Positions 6,799 to 15,000 of a stretch of DNA of 23,450 nt are shown in pieces. The DNA is from Phycisphaerae bacterium (GTDB lineage: Bacteria; Planctomycetota; Phycisphaerae; UBA1845; Fen-1342). Every line of letters begins with the position of its first letter. Positions within the stretch are counted from its first letter, which is position 1. The stretch is taken from the NCBI GenBank assembly GCA_020058145.1, contig JAGVEP010000363.1, positions 1-23,450 on the forward strand. The letters are read 5' to 3'. The notes under the pieces were generated by a model. That model was not told the origin of the DNA, ran no database searches, and saw nothing but the letters and a program-made list of their open reading frames with translations. Both the position numbers and the translations under genes were made by a program.

Positions 6799-9700
6799 CC
6801 GACAAACGCCTTATCGAAGTCGCCTTTCCGCTCAAGCAGACCTCGCTGGATTCTGTCCATGAGAAGAACGTTCGGCACGGTCATATTTCGACGTTGCACA
6901 TCTGGCCGGCGCGGCGGCCGTTGGCGGCTTGTCGGGCGGCGTTGATTGCGACGCTGCTGCCCGATCCGGGGACGCCGGAGTTGCGTAAGGCGCTGTGCGA
7001 GAAAATCGGCGGCAAGATCGTGAAGGTCGTCAAGCGCAAGAAGCTGCCCAGCGGCAAGGTCGAAGACAAGGTGGTCGAGGAAACCGTCGGCGGCATCTTG
7101 CACTGGGGCCGCGAGACGGAAAACAAGGCCGACGTGGATTGGTTCCGCGAGGAAATCCGCAAGGCCTACGGGAGCCGGGCGCCGAAGGTGCTCGACCCGT
7201 TCGCCGGCGGCGGAGCCATTCCGCTGGAGGCGATGCGGCTGGGCTGCGAGGTCACGGCCATCGACATCAACCCGGTCGCGTGGTTCATCCTCAAGTGTAC
7301 GCTCGAATACCCGCAGAAGTTGGCCGGCCAGAAGCGGCGGCTGCCGGACTTCGCCCTGCGCGACGCGGAGTTCATGGGGGAGTTCTTCAAGGCCCATGGG
7401 TTCAAGAAGGCGCAGATTCGCACGTTTTTGAATGATCTCGATTTGACGGACACGGATTTCTCGCCGCCGCTGCCGGGCATGACGGGGCAGAACGTCGATT
7501 CATCGTTTCTTGAGGCGGACCTGGCCTGGCACGTGCGGGCGTGGGGCCGCTGGGTGCTGGCCGGAGCGCGGAAGGAGTTGGCCTGCTTCTATCCGACGTA
7601 CGCCGATTTTCAGCCGCTGGATAAGAAAGACGACACGGAGACGCGGGGGGTGGGAGACGACACGGAGACGCGGAGACACGGAGACACGGAGACAGGCACT
7701 TCACCGCGTCACCGCGTCGCCGAGTCACCGCGTCTTGTTCCGTTGAAAGAGGACGGCACGGCGGATATCGACGCGCTGAATGAGGAGGTGCTGAAAGCGG
7801 CCTTCGCCAAGGACAAAAAGTTCTGGGGCAAAGACCCGGACAGCAAGAAGCACCGGAAGGAACAGACGGAGGCGTTCTTCAAGAACAAGAGCAACCCACG
7901 CTGGGTCGCCAAGCCCACGGTCGCGTACCTGTGGGCGCGCACGGTGCGGTGCAAGAACTGCCGGGCGGTCGTCCCCCTGCTCAAAACGCGCTGGCTGGCC
8001 AAGAAGGACAACAAGCGCGTGGTCCTGACGATGGAGGTCGTTGCCGACGCGGAGACACGGGGACGCGGCGACGCGGCGACTGACGATTCCCCGCGTCACC
8101 CCGTCTCCGCGTCTCCGGGTCAGCCCGACCGCAAGGTCGCCTTCGGCGTGGAGAGCAACGTCCCCGCGACCGGCGGAAACAACGCGCAAAAGCGCGAGCA
8201 CGATCGCAAGGTCGGCGCGGGGACGATGAGCCGGGCCGGGGCGTGGTGTCCGTGCTGCGGCAAGGCCGGCACGGTCGCGATGGAGATGGAGGACATCCGT
8301 CAGGAAGGGGTCAACGGTCGGCTGGGCGCGCTGATGACGGCCGTGGTGGTCGATGGGCCGGATGGCAAGGAGTATCGGCTGCCGACGGCGGAGGAACTGC
8401 GGATTGTGGAAGCGGCGTCTCGCCGCTTCTCTGGGGTTGAAGATGAAGAAACGCGGCGAGACGCCGCGTCTACCATCACGGAGGAAACCATCCAACGCGT
8501 GTTCGCCGATGTGCCGTTCGGCGTGCCGGACGAGCCGACGCCCAAGGGCGGCGGCAGCGGTGCGGGTCGGGCCTTCAGCGTGCAGGGCTACGGCATGATG
8601 CGCTGGCGCGATCTGTTCACGCCGCGGCAATTGATGGCGCTGGGGACGTTCGTGAAGGCGACGCGGGCGGCGCGGGCGATCATGGCGGGAACGCCTGCCT
8701 GTGCGTCGCACGCAGACAGGGCCCCCGGAGGTCCGGGGAGCGTTCCGGGGGGTCCGGGGACGGCTCCGGGAAGGGGGACTGACGCGGAGACACGGGGACG
8801 CGGAGACGCGGGGAGTGAATCGCTCGCCGTGTCACCGAGTCACCGAGTCCCCGCGTCATCACCGGCCCCCGCTGTGGCGGGGATGCCCGGCCTGCCTGCG
8901 CCCGCTGGCGGGCAGGCAGGCGGAGCAGCGGCGACGTACCCGGCGGAGTGGGTGGAGGCGATGGGGGCGTATCTGTCGATTCCCATTGACAAGGTGGCGG
9001 CCTTCAACTGCACCGTGACGCGCTGGTTCTCGCACCGCGAGGGCATGTGCCCCGTCTTTTCCGGCTACCGCCTTGAGATCGTGTGGGACCACGGCGAGAT
9101 CAACCCACTGTCCGAGAGCACCGGCGCCTATGGCGAAGTATTCGATTGGCTCGGGAGGTGCATCGACGGACTGCTTGGCGCACTCCGGTGTCAACTGGCG
9201 CAGATTGGTCTTGGCTCTGCGGCGTCCATAACGGCCGTCGAACCCTTCGACCTTGTATTCACAGATCCGCCGTACTATGACGCCATTCCCTACTCCGACC
9301 TGATGGACTTCTTCTACATCTGGCTGCGTCGTTCGCTGGCGGGTATGCCGCCGGCATTCATCGCGGCGTTTAGAGAGCCGCTGGCCCCGAAGTGGGACCA
9401 TCAGGCGAACGACGGCGAACTAATTGACGATTGCAGCCGCCACAACAACGATGCAGCCAAGAGCAAACAGATCTACGAGGATGGCATGGCCCGCGTCTTT
9501 CAGCAGTGCGCTACTGTGCTGAAGCCCGAGGGGCGGCTGGTGATCGTCTTCGCCAACAAACAGCCCGACGCCTGGGAGACGCTGGTCTCCGCGATCGTCC
9601 GCGCGGGCTTCATCGTGGACGGCTCGTGGCCTATTCAAACCGAGATGGGGAAGCGCACTCGCGCGATCGCCTCCGCCGCGCTGGCCTCGTCAGTCTGGCT

Positions 9701-10760
9701 GGTGTGCAAGAAGCGCGTCGAGACGGCGCGGCCGGGCTGGGACAACACGGTGCTCGGCGAAATGCGCTCGCGCATCGGCGAGCAGCTTCGCGCGTTCTGG
9801 GACGCGGGCATTCGCGGGCCGGACTTCGTCTGGGCTGCCACTGGCCCAGCGATGGAATCGTACAGCAAGCATCCGTTCGTCAAGAAGGCCGACCGGCCGG
9901 GCGAGACGATGAGCGTGTCGGAGTTCCTGCGGGCGGTGCGCCGGATCGTCGTCGATTTCGTCGTCGGCCGCGTTCTTACGGGCGGAGACCATGGGGCGGA
10001 CAGTGGAGGACGCGGGGACGCGGAGACGCAGGGACACGGAGAAGTCGCCGCGTCGCCGAGTCACCGTGTCTCCGCGTCTGATTTCAGCATCGTCAACAGC
10101 CTCGACGACGTGACCACCTACTACCTGCTACACCGGCATGACTTCGGCATGGAAGATGCGCCGGCCGGGGCGTGCATCCTGTACGCCGTGTCGTGCAACC
10201 TGTCGGAGAGCGACCTGGCTGACAAGTACGACCTGCTGGTGCGGTCGGGCGGGATCGAACGGGACGAAAATGAAGACACCGGCGGGGACGCCGGTGCCAC
10301 AGACGCGGAAGGCGAGGCGGAGGAGGGCAGCGGCAGCACGTTCAAGCTGAAGGCCTGGAAGCAGCGCAAGCGGCCGGGGATGGGGGGAGACGCGCTGACG
10401 CGGGGACGCGGGGACGCGGAGATTGATCGTTCGCCGCGTCTCCCATTCTCCGAGTCTCCGCGTCAGGGGGCGGCAACGCCGCCCAAAGTGGTGCCGCTGA
10501 TCGACCAGGTACACCGGCTGATGCGCCTGTGGAAGGCCGGCGACCAAGTGAAGGTGGACCAGTATCTTGAGGACCGCGGCCTGCGGCGGAGCGAACTGTT
10601 CAAGCAGCTCTTGCAGGCGCTGATCGAGCTTTCGCCGGAAGGCAGCGAAGAGCGGAGCGTGCTGGAGAGCATCAGCAATCACGTGCAGGCGCGGGGAGTG
10701 ACGCGGAAGGAAGAGCCGCGGCTGCCGTACGTCGAGATCGTGGAAGCGGAGCAGGAGTAG
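6795..10760 (+). CDS. DUF1156-containing adenine-specific DNA methylase (Zn-ribbon, COG1743 type)
   Basis: A 1321-residue methyltransferase. Start ATG 6795 is in an ATGA overlap with the preceding gene and precedes the conserved DUF1156 opening LIEVAFPLKQTSLDSVHEKN and HISTLHIWPARRPLAACR. The SAM-binding motif I is VLDPFAGGGAIPLEAMRLG (about 132-150). The Zn-ribbon cysteines are CKNC near 387-390 and CPCC near 484-487. The catalytic DPPYYDAIPYSDLMDFFYIW lies near 824-843. This order suggests an N6-adenine modifying enzyme that protects self DNA. It is longer than I would expect for the family because five palindromic repeats and several smaller hairpins are inserted in frame, adding low-complexity DAETRGRG...SPRHRVSASP segments. 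They sit outside the catalytic motifs and the frame stays open, so the enzyme may still work; activity is not certain. Confidence 0.88.
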   Translation: MTDKRLIEVAFPLKQTSLDSVHEKNVRHGHISTLHIWPARRPLAACRAALIATLLPDPGTPELRKALCEKIGGKIVKVVKRKKLPSGKVEDKVVEETVGGILHWGRETENKADVDWFREEIRKAYGSRAPKVLDPFAGGGAIPLEAMRLGCEVTAIDINPVAWFILKCTLEYPQKLAGQKRRLPDFALRDAEFMGEFFKAHGFKKAQIRTFLNDLDLTDTDFSPPLPGMTGQNVDSSFLEADLAWHVRAWGRWVLAGARKELACFYPTYADFQPLDKKDDTETRGVGDDTETRRHGDTETGTSPRHRVAESPRLVPLKEDGTADIDALNEEVLKAAFAKDKKFWGKDPDSKKHRKEQTEAFFKNKSNPRWVAKPTVAYLWARTVRCKNCRAVVPLLKTRWLAKKDNKRVVLTMEVVADAETRGRGDAATDDSPRHPVSASPGQPDRKVAFGVESNVPATGGNNAQKREHDRKVGAGTMSRAGAWCPCCGKAGTVAMEMEDIRQEGVNGRLGALMTAVVVDGPDGKEYRLPTAEELRIVEAASRRFSGVEDEETRRDAASTITEETIQRVFADVPFGVPDEPTPKGGGSGAGRAFSVQGYGMMRWRDLFTPRQLMALGTFVKATRAARAIMAGTPACASHADRAPGGPGSVPGGPGTAPGRGTDAETRGRGDAGSESLAVSPSHRVPASSPAPAVAGMPGLPAPAGGQAGGAAATYPAEWVEAMGAYLSIPIDKVAAFNCTVTRWFSHREGMCPVFSGYRLEIVWDHGEINPLSESTGAYGEVFDWLGRCIDGLLGALRCQLAQIGLGSAASITAVEPFDLVFTDPPYYDAIPYSDLMDFFYIWLRRSLAGMPPAFIAAFREPLAPKWDHQANDGELIDDCSRHNNDAAKSKQIYEDGMARVFQQCATVLKPEGRLVIVFANKQPDAWETLVSAIVRAGFIVDGSWPIQTEMGKRTRAIASAALASSVWLVCKKRVETARPGWDNTVLGEMRSRIGEQLRAFWDAGIRGPDFVWAATGPAMESYSKHPFVKKADRPGETMSVSEFLRAVRRIVVDFVVGRVLTGGDHGADSGGRGDAETQGHGEVAASPSHRVSASDFSIVNSLDDVTTYYLLHRHDFGMEDAPAGACILYAVSCNLSESDLADKYDLLVRSGGIERDENEDTGGDAGATDAEGEAEEGSGSTFKLKAWKQRKRPGMGGDALTRGRGDAEIDRSPRLPFSESPRQGAATPPKVVPLIDQVHRLMRLWKAGDQVKVDQYLEDRGLRRSELFKQLLQALIELSPEGSEERSVLESISNHVQARGVTRKEEPRLPYVEIVEAEQE
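7630..7735. repeat. In-frame palindromic repeat, copy 1 (8-nt unit family)
   Basis: Left arm built of GACACGGA/GACGCGGG-like octamers, right arm of CCGCGTCA/CCGAGTCA-like octamers, forming a long imperfect inverted repeat. Translated within the methylase as DTETRRHGDTET...SPRHRVAESPR. This is the longest copy; its left arm contains an extra partial duplication. Confidence 0.8.
8045..8121. repeat. In-frame palindromic repeat, copy 2
   Basis: Same family as copy 1: left arm of GACGCGGA/GACACGGG octamers, short unique centre near 8080-8090, right arm CCGCGTCA/CCCCGTCT/CCGCGTCT. Encodes DAETRGRGDA...SPRHPVSASP between the two Zn-ribbon halves of the methylase. Confidence 0.8.
8409..8469. repeat. 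Paired hairpins of a second palindrome family
   Basis: GAAGCGGCG-TCT-CGCCGCTTC (8409-8429) and ACGCGGCG-AGA-CGCCGCGT (8451-8469) are each perfect hairpins. Their cores GCGGCGTCTCGCCGC and GCGGCGAGACGCCGC are also exact reverse complements of each other. In the methylase frame the block gives AASRRFSGVEDEETRRDAAS. It differs from the 8-nt-unit repeats. Confidence 0.75.
8694..8720. repeat. Imperfect hairpin within the methylase gene
   Basis: CCTGCCTGTGCGT and ACGCAGACAGG pair imperfectly around CGC. It opens a block of about 230 bases of non-conserved, Gly/Pro/Ala-rich coding sequence containing copy 3 of the long palindrome and two further hairpins. Confidence 0.5.
8781..8857. repeat. In-frame palindromic repeat, copy 3
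   Basis: GACGCGGA/GACACGGG/GACGCGGA/GACGCGGG left arm, centre near 8814-8825, right arm with CCGTGTCA/CCGAGTCA/CCGAGTCC/CCGCGTCA. Encodes DAETRGRGDAG...SPSHRVPAS in the methylase. Confidence 0.8.
8867..8920. repeat. Two adjacent hairpins (third palindrome family)
   Basis: CCCCGC-TGTG-GCGGGG (8867-8882) is followed by CCTGCCTG...CAGGCAGG (8891-8920), with eight perfectly paired outer bases. Both are inside the methylase frame, encoding a Pro/Gly/Ala-rich segment just before the conserved text resumes at YPAEWVEAMGAYLS. Confidence 0.65.
10008..10080. repeat. In-frame palindromic repeat, copy 4
   Basis: Left arm GGACGCGGGGACGCGGAGAC, right arm CCGCGTCG/CCGAGTCA/CCGTGTCT/CCGCGTC. Encodes DAETQGHGEVAASPSHRVSAS in the C-terminal third of the methylase, directly before DFSIVNSLDDVTTYYLLH. 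Confidence 0.8.
10277..10296. repeat. Perfect 8-bp hairpin in the methylase gene
   Basis: CACCGGCG-GGGA-CGCCGGTG. In frame it contributes to DTGGDAGATDA. It is a short GC-rich palindrome distinct from the octamer family. Confidence 0.6.
10386..10465. repeat. In-frame palindromic repeat, copy 5
   Basis: Octamers GACGCGCT/GACGCGGG/GACGCGGG/GACGCGGA, centre near 10420-10430, right arm CCGCGTCT/CCGAGTCT/CCGCGTCA. Encodes DALTRGRGDAE...SPRLPFSESPR between a Lys-rich segment and the conserved C-terminal VPLIDQVHRLMRLWKAGD block. Confidence 0.8.
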
Positions 10761-10763
10761 GGC

Positions 10764-10842
10764 GAGGACGCGGTGACAAGGGGACGCGGGGACGCGGAGA
10801 CGCTAATCTCCCCGCGTCGCCGCGTCGCCGAGTCTCCGCGTC
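10764..10842. repeat. Intergenic palindromic repeat, copy 6
   Basis: Starts four bases after the methylase stop. The left arm compared with the reverse complement of the right arm matches over about 34 positions. The few mismatches fall almost only on the variable positions of the octamers, as expected for a family that keeps its pairing. It could also act as a transcript-end or mRNA-stabilising hairpin between methylase and downstream genes. Confidence 0.8.
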
Positions 10843-10865
10843 AGCGTCGGCTTTGCGACATAGGC

Positions 10866-10937
10866 ACGGGACACGGAGACGCGGGGACACGGAGACGAGA
10901 ATCTCTCCGCGTCGCCGAGTCTCCGAGTCCCCGGGTC
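10866..10937. repeat. Intergenic palindromic repeat, copy 7
   Basis: Second tandem copy in the 200-base gap (10761-10962). GACACGGA/GACGCGGG/GACACGGA/GAC on the left and CCGCGTCG/CCGAGTCT/CCGAGTCC/CCGGGTC on the right. Nothing else is recognisable in this gap apart from copies 6 and 7 and the left arm at 10945-10962. Confidence 0.8.
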
Positions 10938-10944
10938 GATTCAG

Positions 10945-11391
10945 GGAAACGGAGACGCGGAGATGGCGAACATACGGTCGTTCAAGGAGTTGCGTGTGTG
11001 GCATAACGCAATGGACGCCGCCATGCGCGTCTTCGAGTTGACCAAGAGGTTTCCCACCGAGGAGCGGTACTCGTTGACGGACCAATTCCGGCGCGCATCG
11101 CGCTCGGTTGCCGCCAACATCGCGGAGGCGTGGCGCAAGCGGCGGTACGCCGGCGCGTTCGTAAGCAAGCTGAGCGACGCGGAAGGCGAAGCGGCCGAGT
11201 GCCAAACGTGGACGGAACTGGCGTTGCGCTGCGGCTATCTTGCTCCCAAGGACGCTACGGCGCTTGATGGCACTTTTGATCAGATTCTGGGCCAGTTGGT
11301 GTGCATGATCGATCGGCCGGAAGATTGGGCCGTCGGCGCAAGCCGGAATGGGACGGTCGCCGCGTCACCGCGTCGCCGTGTCTCTGCGTCA
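10945..11391 (+). mobile_element. Candidate full-length element: left arm, four-helix-bundle ORF, right arm
   Basis: A left-type octamer arm (GGAAACGGAGACGCGGAG, 10945-10962) runs straight into the ATG of the four-helix-bundle gene. A right-type arm (CCGCGTCACCGCGTCGCCGT..., 11357-11391) lies at the 3' end of that gene. The order left arm-ORF-right arm matches the order in the short palindromes, where only 6-15 unrelated bases separate the arms. The simplest reading is that the short copies are non-coding relatives of a unit whose loop encodes the protein. This recalls 23S rRNA intervening sequences, which carry the same protein family in the loop of a hairpin. A further left-type arm follows at about 11406-11432. 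Mobility is inferred; no transposase-like gene is involved. Confidence 0.4.
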
Positions 11392-11445
11392 GTTGGGCGA
11401 CAAAAGGACGCGGAGAGGCGGGGACAAGAGGACGGGCACGGGTAA
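10963..11445 (+). CDS. Four-helix-bundle protein (S23/23S rRNA intervening-sequence protein family)
   Basis: A 160-residue protein with the family signature: SFKELRVWHNAMDAAMRVFE at the start, TKRFPTEERYSLTDQFRRAS, then SVAANIAEAWRKRRYAGAF and a helical C-terminal half (EGEAAECQTWTELALRCGYL). Members (TIGR02436) were first seen encoded in intervening sequences of 23S rRNA and are related to the Avd accessory protein of diversity-generating retroelements. Biochemical function is unclear; a nucleic-acid-binding or chaperone role is plausible. The ribosome binding site GGAG (10951-10954) belongs to the palindromic repeat. The last 30 or so residues (VAASPRRRVSAS...DAERRGQ) are also repeat-encoded, so the native domain ends near residue 130. 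It interrupts the defence operon between methylase and ATPase and is probably a later insertion. Confidence 0.85.
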   Translation: MANIRSFKELRVWHNAMDAAMRVFELTKRFPTEERYSLTDQFRRASRSVAANIAEAWRKRRYAGAFVSKLSDAEGEAAECQTWTELALRCGYLAPKDATALDGTFDQILGQLVCMIDRPEDWAVGASRNGTVAASPRRRVSASVGRQKDAERRGQEDGHG

Positions 11446-11471
11446 GATGAGCATCGAAAGCGAGGTGTGCG

Positions 11472-11702
11472 ATGGACTGGCGAACGCGCATCGTGGTTGA
11501 CCCGGCGGTTCTGGTTGGCAAGCCGGTGATCAAGGGCACGCGGATCAGCGTGGAATTGGTGGTTGATCTGCTGGGCCGTGGGTACACGGTCGAGCAAGTG
11601 ATTCAGCAGTATCCGCACGTGACGGCGGAGGACGTGCAAGCGTGTCTGGCGTATGCGAGCGAGGTGCTCCGGTCGGAAAAGGTGTACGCGCTGCCGGCCT
11701 GA
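11472..11702 (+). CDS. DUF433 antitoxin-like protein
   Basis: A 76-residue protein containing DPAVLVGKPVIKGTRISVEL and GYTVEQVIQQYPHVTAEDVQ, the usual DUF433 arrangement of a winged or ribbon DNA-binding fold. DUF433 proteins are commonly encoded just before DUF5615 PIN-like proteins and are taken as VapB-like antitoxins; that role is predicted rather than proven. The ATG at 11472 has only a weak GCGAGGTG upstream. The next gene begins 13 bases after the stop, so the two are co-transcribed and probably form a toxin-antitoxin pair. Confidence 0.85.
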   Translation: MDWRTRIVVDPAVLVGKPVIKGTRISVELVVDLLGRGYTVEQVIQQYPHVTAEDVQACLAYASEVLRSEKVYALPA

Positions 11703-11715
11703 TGGGAGGTGGCTC

Positions 11716-12087
11716 ATGCGGTTTCTGGCCAACGAGAACTTTCCCGGGCCGGTCGTGCAGGCGCTTCGCGAGCGCGGTGACGATGTTGCCTGGGTGGCGG
11801 ATGATATGCGCGCCGCCCGCGACGAAGAGGTATTGGCCCGGGCGCAGGCAGAAGGCCGCATTGTCGTGACGTTCGACAAGGATTTTGGCGAGCTGGCGTT
11901 CAAGGCGGGGCTGCCGGCTTCGTGCGGCGTAGTGCTGTTTCGGCTGACCGGCAGTAGTCCGAATCAGGACAACGCCCGGGCGCTGGCGGCGCTGACGAGC
12001 CGTCAGGACTGGGCTGGCCACTTCGCGGTGGTTCAAGATGATCGGATTCGCATTCGGCTGTTGCCGGGTGTGCAGGAAAAGGCATAG
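11716..12087 (+). CDS. DUF5615 PIN-like protein (putative toxin)
   Basis: A 123-residue protein starting MRFLANENFPGPVVQALRER. The N-terminal LANENFP, the central DEEVLARAQ and the VVTFDKDFGEL motif supply the acidic residues of PIN-like (Mut7-C/DUF5615) ribonuclease folds. Start ATG 11716 follows GGGAGGTGG, a strong ribosome binding site. It is paired with the DUF433 gene upstream, and its stop is seven bases before the start of the DUF499 ATPase. PIN-like toxins cleave RNA; this subfamily's substrate is not known to me. Within this operon it may act as an abortive-infection or addiction module that stabilises the defence genes. Confidence 0.85.
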   Translation: MRFLANENFPGPVVQALRERGDDVAWVADDMRAARDEEVLARAQAEGRIVVTFDKDFGELAFKAGLPASCGVVLFRLTGSSPNQDNARALAALTSRQDWAGHFAVVQDDRIRIRLLPGVQEKA

Positions 12088-12094
12088 GCGAGAC

Positions 12095-15000
12095 ATGGCC
12101 AAGCTGGCGTGGAACCCGTGGCATCAAGTGGTCAAGCTCCGCGAGGACGTGCGGACCGGCGAGCTGGCGCTGAACGAGTTTGCGGCCGACCTGTTTGACG
12201 TTGCTTTGCGCAGCGGCAAGCGACGCATCTATGAAGATCCGCGCGAGTTTTTCGCGCTGACGTACCCGACGACGAATCTGCGCGACCTGGCGAAGGACGT
12301 GTGCTTGCGGCTCGCCGGCAAGAATCAGAAGGCGATTCGGCAGCTCGAATTGACGTATGGCGGCGGCAAGACGCACACGCTCATCACGCTGTATCACTTG
12401 GTCAACGACCCGGCCAAGTTACCGGATTTGCCGAGCGTGCGGGAATTTCAGGCGCATATCGGCATCACGCCGCCCAAGGCGCGTGCGGCCCTCCTGCCGT
12501 TCGACAAGCTGGATGTCGAAAAGGGCATGGAGGTGCTCGATCCGGCGGGCAAGAAGCGGTGGCTGCGACAGCCTTGGAGCGTGCTGGCGTGGCAGATTGC
12601 CGGCAGCGCTGGCCTGAAGCTGCTGCACCCAGACGACAAGGACGAGGAACGCGACTCTGCGCCAGCGGAGCCGCTGATGGTCGATTTGCTGAGTCTGCCG
12701 GAGAAGGAGGGACTCGGTACGCTCGTCCTGATCGACGAAGTGCTGATGTACGCCCGCGAGAAGGTCGGATTGGACCCCGTGTGGCGCGATCGGCTGGTCA
12801 ACTTCTTCCAGTACCTGACGCAAGCGGCGACGAAGGTGGACCGGTGCTGCATCGTCGCGTCGCTGCTGGCGACGGACCCGAAAAAGAGCGACGAGCTGGG
12901 CAAGGCGATCCAGGACGAGCTGTACGCGATTTTTCGCCGCGAGCGCGAGGAGGGCGTGCAGCCGGTACTCAAAGAGGACGTGGCCGAGGTGCTTCGGCGG
13001 CGATTCTTCACGCCGGAGTCAATCCAAGACAAGGAGGCCTTCCGGCAGGCCGTCTTTGCGGCCATGAAGGGCATCATCGAGCTGGATGAGGAGTCGAAGA
13101 AGGCCCAAAAGAAGGCTGAAGAGCGATTCATCGCGAGCTATCCGTTCCATCCTGATCTGACCGACGTGCTCTACTCAAAGTGGACGCAGCTTGAAGGCTT
13201 CCAACGTACGCGCGGCATCCTGCGGACGTTCGCCCTCGCGCTGCGTGACGCGGAGAAGTGGGATGAGTCGCCTTTGGTCGGGCCGAATGTGTTCCTGCAC
13301 GAGCGCGACAAGGATGGAATCTCGGAAGCTGCGCGCGAACTGACGAGCGTGGCGACCGCGGAGGTTTATGAAGGGAAGCGACAGGAATGGACGGCGATTC
13401 TCCAAAGCGAACTGGCGAAAGCGCGTGAGATTCAGGGCGACTACACGGGGCTAAGGCACCGCGAAATTGAGCAAGCCGTTTTTGCGACATTCCTGCATTC
13501 GCAGCCGATCCATATCGGTGCGAAAGCGGCGCTGCGGGATCTCCTGGTGTTGATTGGTGCGACACGACCCGACAAGATTGAGCTGGAGAAGGCGCTGCGG
13601 CAGTGGTTCGACCGCTCGTGGTTCCTGGACGAATCGGCTGATGCGGAGGTAAAGCCGGCCAACGGGACGAAGCCGTTGCCGGTCTCGTGGCGGCTCGGCT
13701 CCAAGCCCAACTTGCGACAGATGCACGCCGATGCGTGTACGCGCGTGCCTGATGAGCTGGTCGAGATGCGACTCATCGAGGACATCCGCAAGCTCAAGAG
13801 CCTAACGGCCGGAGCTTCTGCTGCGGGCGCCAAGGTGCATTTGTTGCCGGACAAGCCGGCACAGGTCGAAGACGACGGCAATTTCCACTATGCGGTGCTG
13901 GGACCGAACTTCGCGTGCGAGTCGGGCAAACCGGCAGCGGCGCGGCAGTTCATCGAGGAGACGACGAACGCGGAACGGCCGCGCAAAGAGCGGAACGCGG
14001 TTGTCCTGGCCGTGCCCTCACGTGACGGTCTCGTCGGCGTGAAGACAGCTATTAGAGAGTACCTCGGCTGGGAGACGGTTCGCGACACGCTCAAGCGACA
14101 GGGTCAGGAACTCGACCCGATACGACAGGCGATGTTGCAGGGGTACATCGACGCATCCAACAAGCGCATTCCCGGAACGCTTCAACAAGCGTATTGCATC
14201 GTCGTGACCGTGAACGAGAAGGACGAGGTCCAGGCCTTCAAAGTTCAGGTCGGCGACGATCCGTTGTTTCAGACCATCAAGAACGACAAGCGGTCGCGGA
14301 TTCAGGATACGGCGATCAGCGCGGATGCGATCTTGCCGGGCGGCCCGTACGACCTGTGGCGCGAGGATGAGGAAGCGCGACGCGTGAAGGACCTCGTGGG
14401 CGCGTTCGCGCGGTTCCCGCGGCTGCCGAAGATGCTGAACCGTAAGGCGATTCTCGACACAATCGTCAATGGCTGTCAGGAGGGCGTGTTCGTCGGCCGT
14501 TTGACGCGGCCGGACAAATCGATCCGCACGTTCTGGCGCCAGCGATTGGACGAGGCGGTTCTCGATGATCCCGGCCTCGAACTCGTTCTGCCAGACAAGG
14601 CAGAGTTGACCGAATTGGCTCCGGCGATGGTACATCCGCAGGCGATCAGGGAGCTGTGGGACGGGCCGGAAGTCACGCTGAAGCGCGTACGTGAGTTCTT
14701 CTCCGGCGGCCGGTGCATGAAGGTGGGCCGAGGTGGCTACGAGGAACCGATCGCGGTTCCGCGTGTACCGCCCACGGCGGTCGATGCAGCAACAGTGGCG
14801 GCCGTGCGCGATGGAAAACTCTGGCTGACTTCGGGGCCGGCGAGCTTCCTTGCAGAGGAGGTGCCGTCGGGGCTGATGACGGATGATGCAGTGGTCCAAT
14901 CGCCGCCCGCAACCATCCCACCGATGGACGTTCTACCACAACGCACGCCGGAGGCGTGGAGTGACGGCGCGACGACTGGGCAAGTTCTGGCTGCCGCCCT

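Noticed and set aside
9431..10081. 216-aa forward open frame overlapping the methylase
   Set aside because: It overlaps conserved methylase sequence in another frame and reads as Arg/Gly/Ala-rich shadow text, unlike the embedded gene at 16791 which has its own ribosome binding site and coding-like codon use.
7630..10465. Reading-frame bias of the in-frame repeats as evidence for selection
   Set aside because: All copies give the same peptide pattern, but an 8-nt tandem encodes the same octapeptide in all three phases, so this similarity does not by itself show phase selection.
7630..11432. CRISPR array suggested by many regularly similar repeats
   Set aside because: Copies are themselves palindromes of 8-nt tandem units, irregularly spaced by hundreds of bases of coding sequence, with no spacers of uniform length and no cas genes.
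14018..14899. 293-aa reverse-strand open frame within the DUF499 gene
   Set aside because: It is a shadow of the conserved ATPase frame, lacks recognisable motifs and has no ribosome binding site; such frames are expected in GC-rich DNA.
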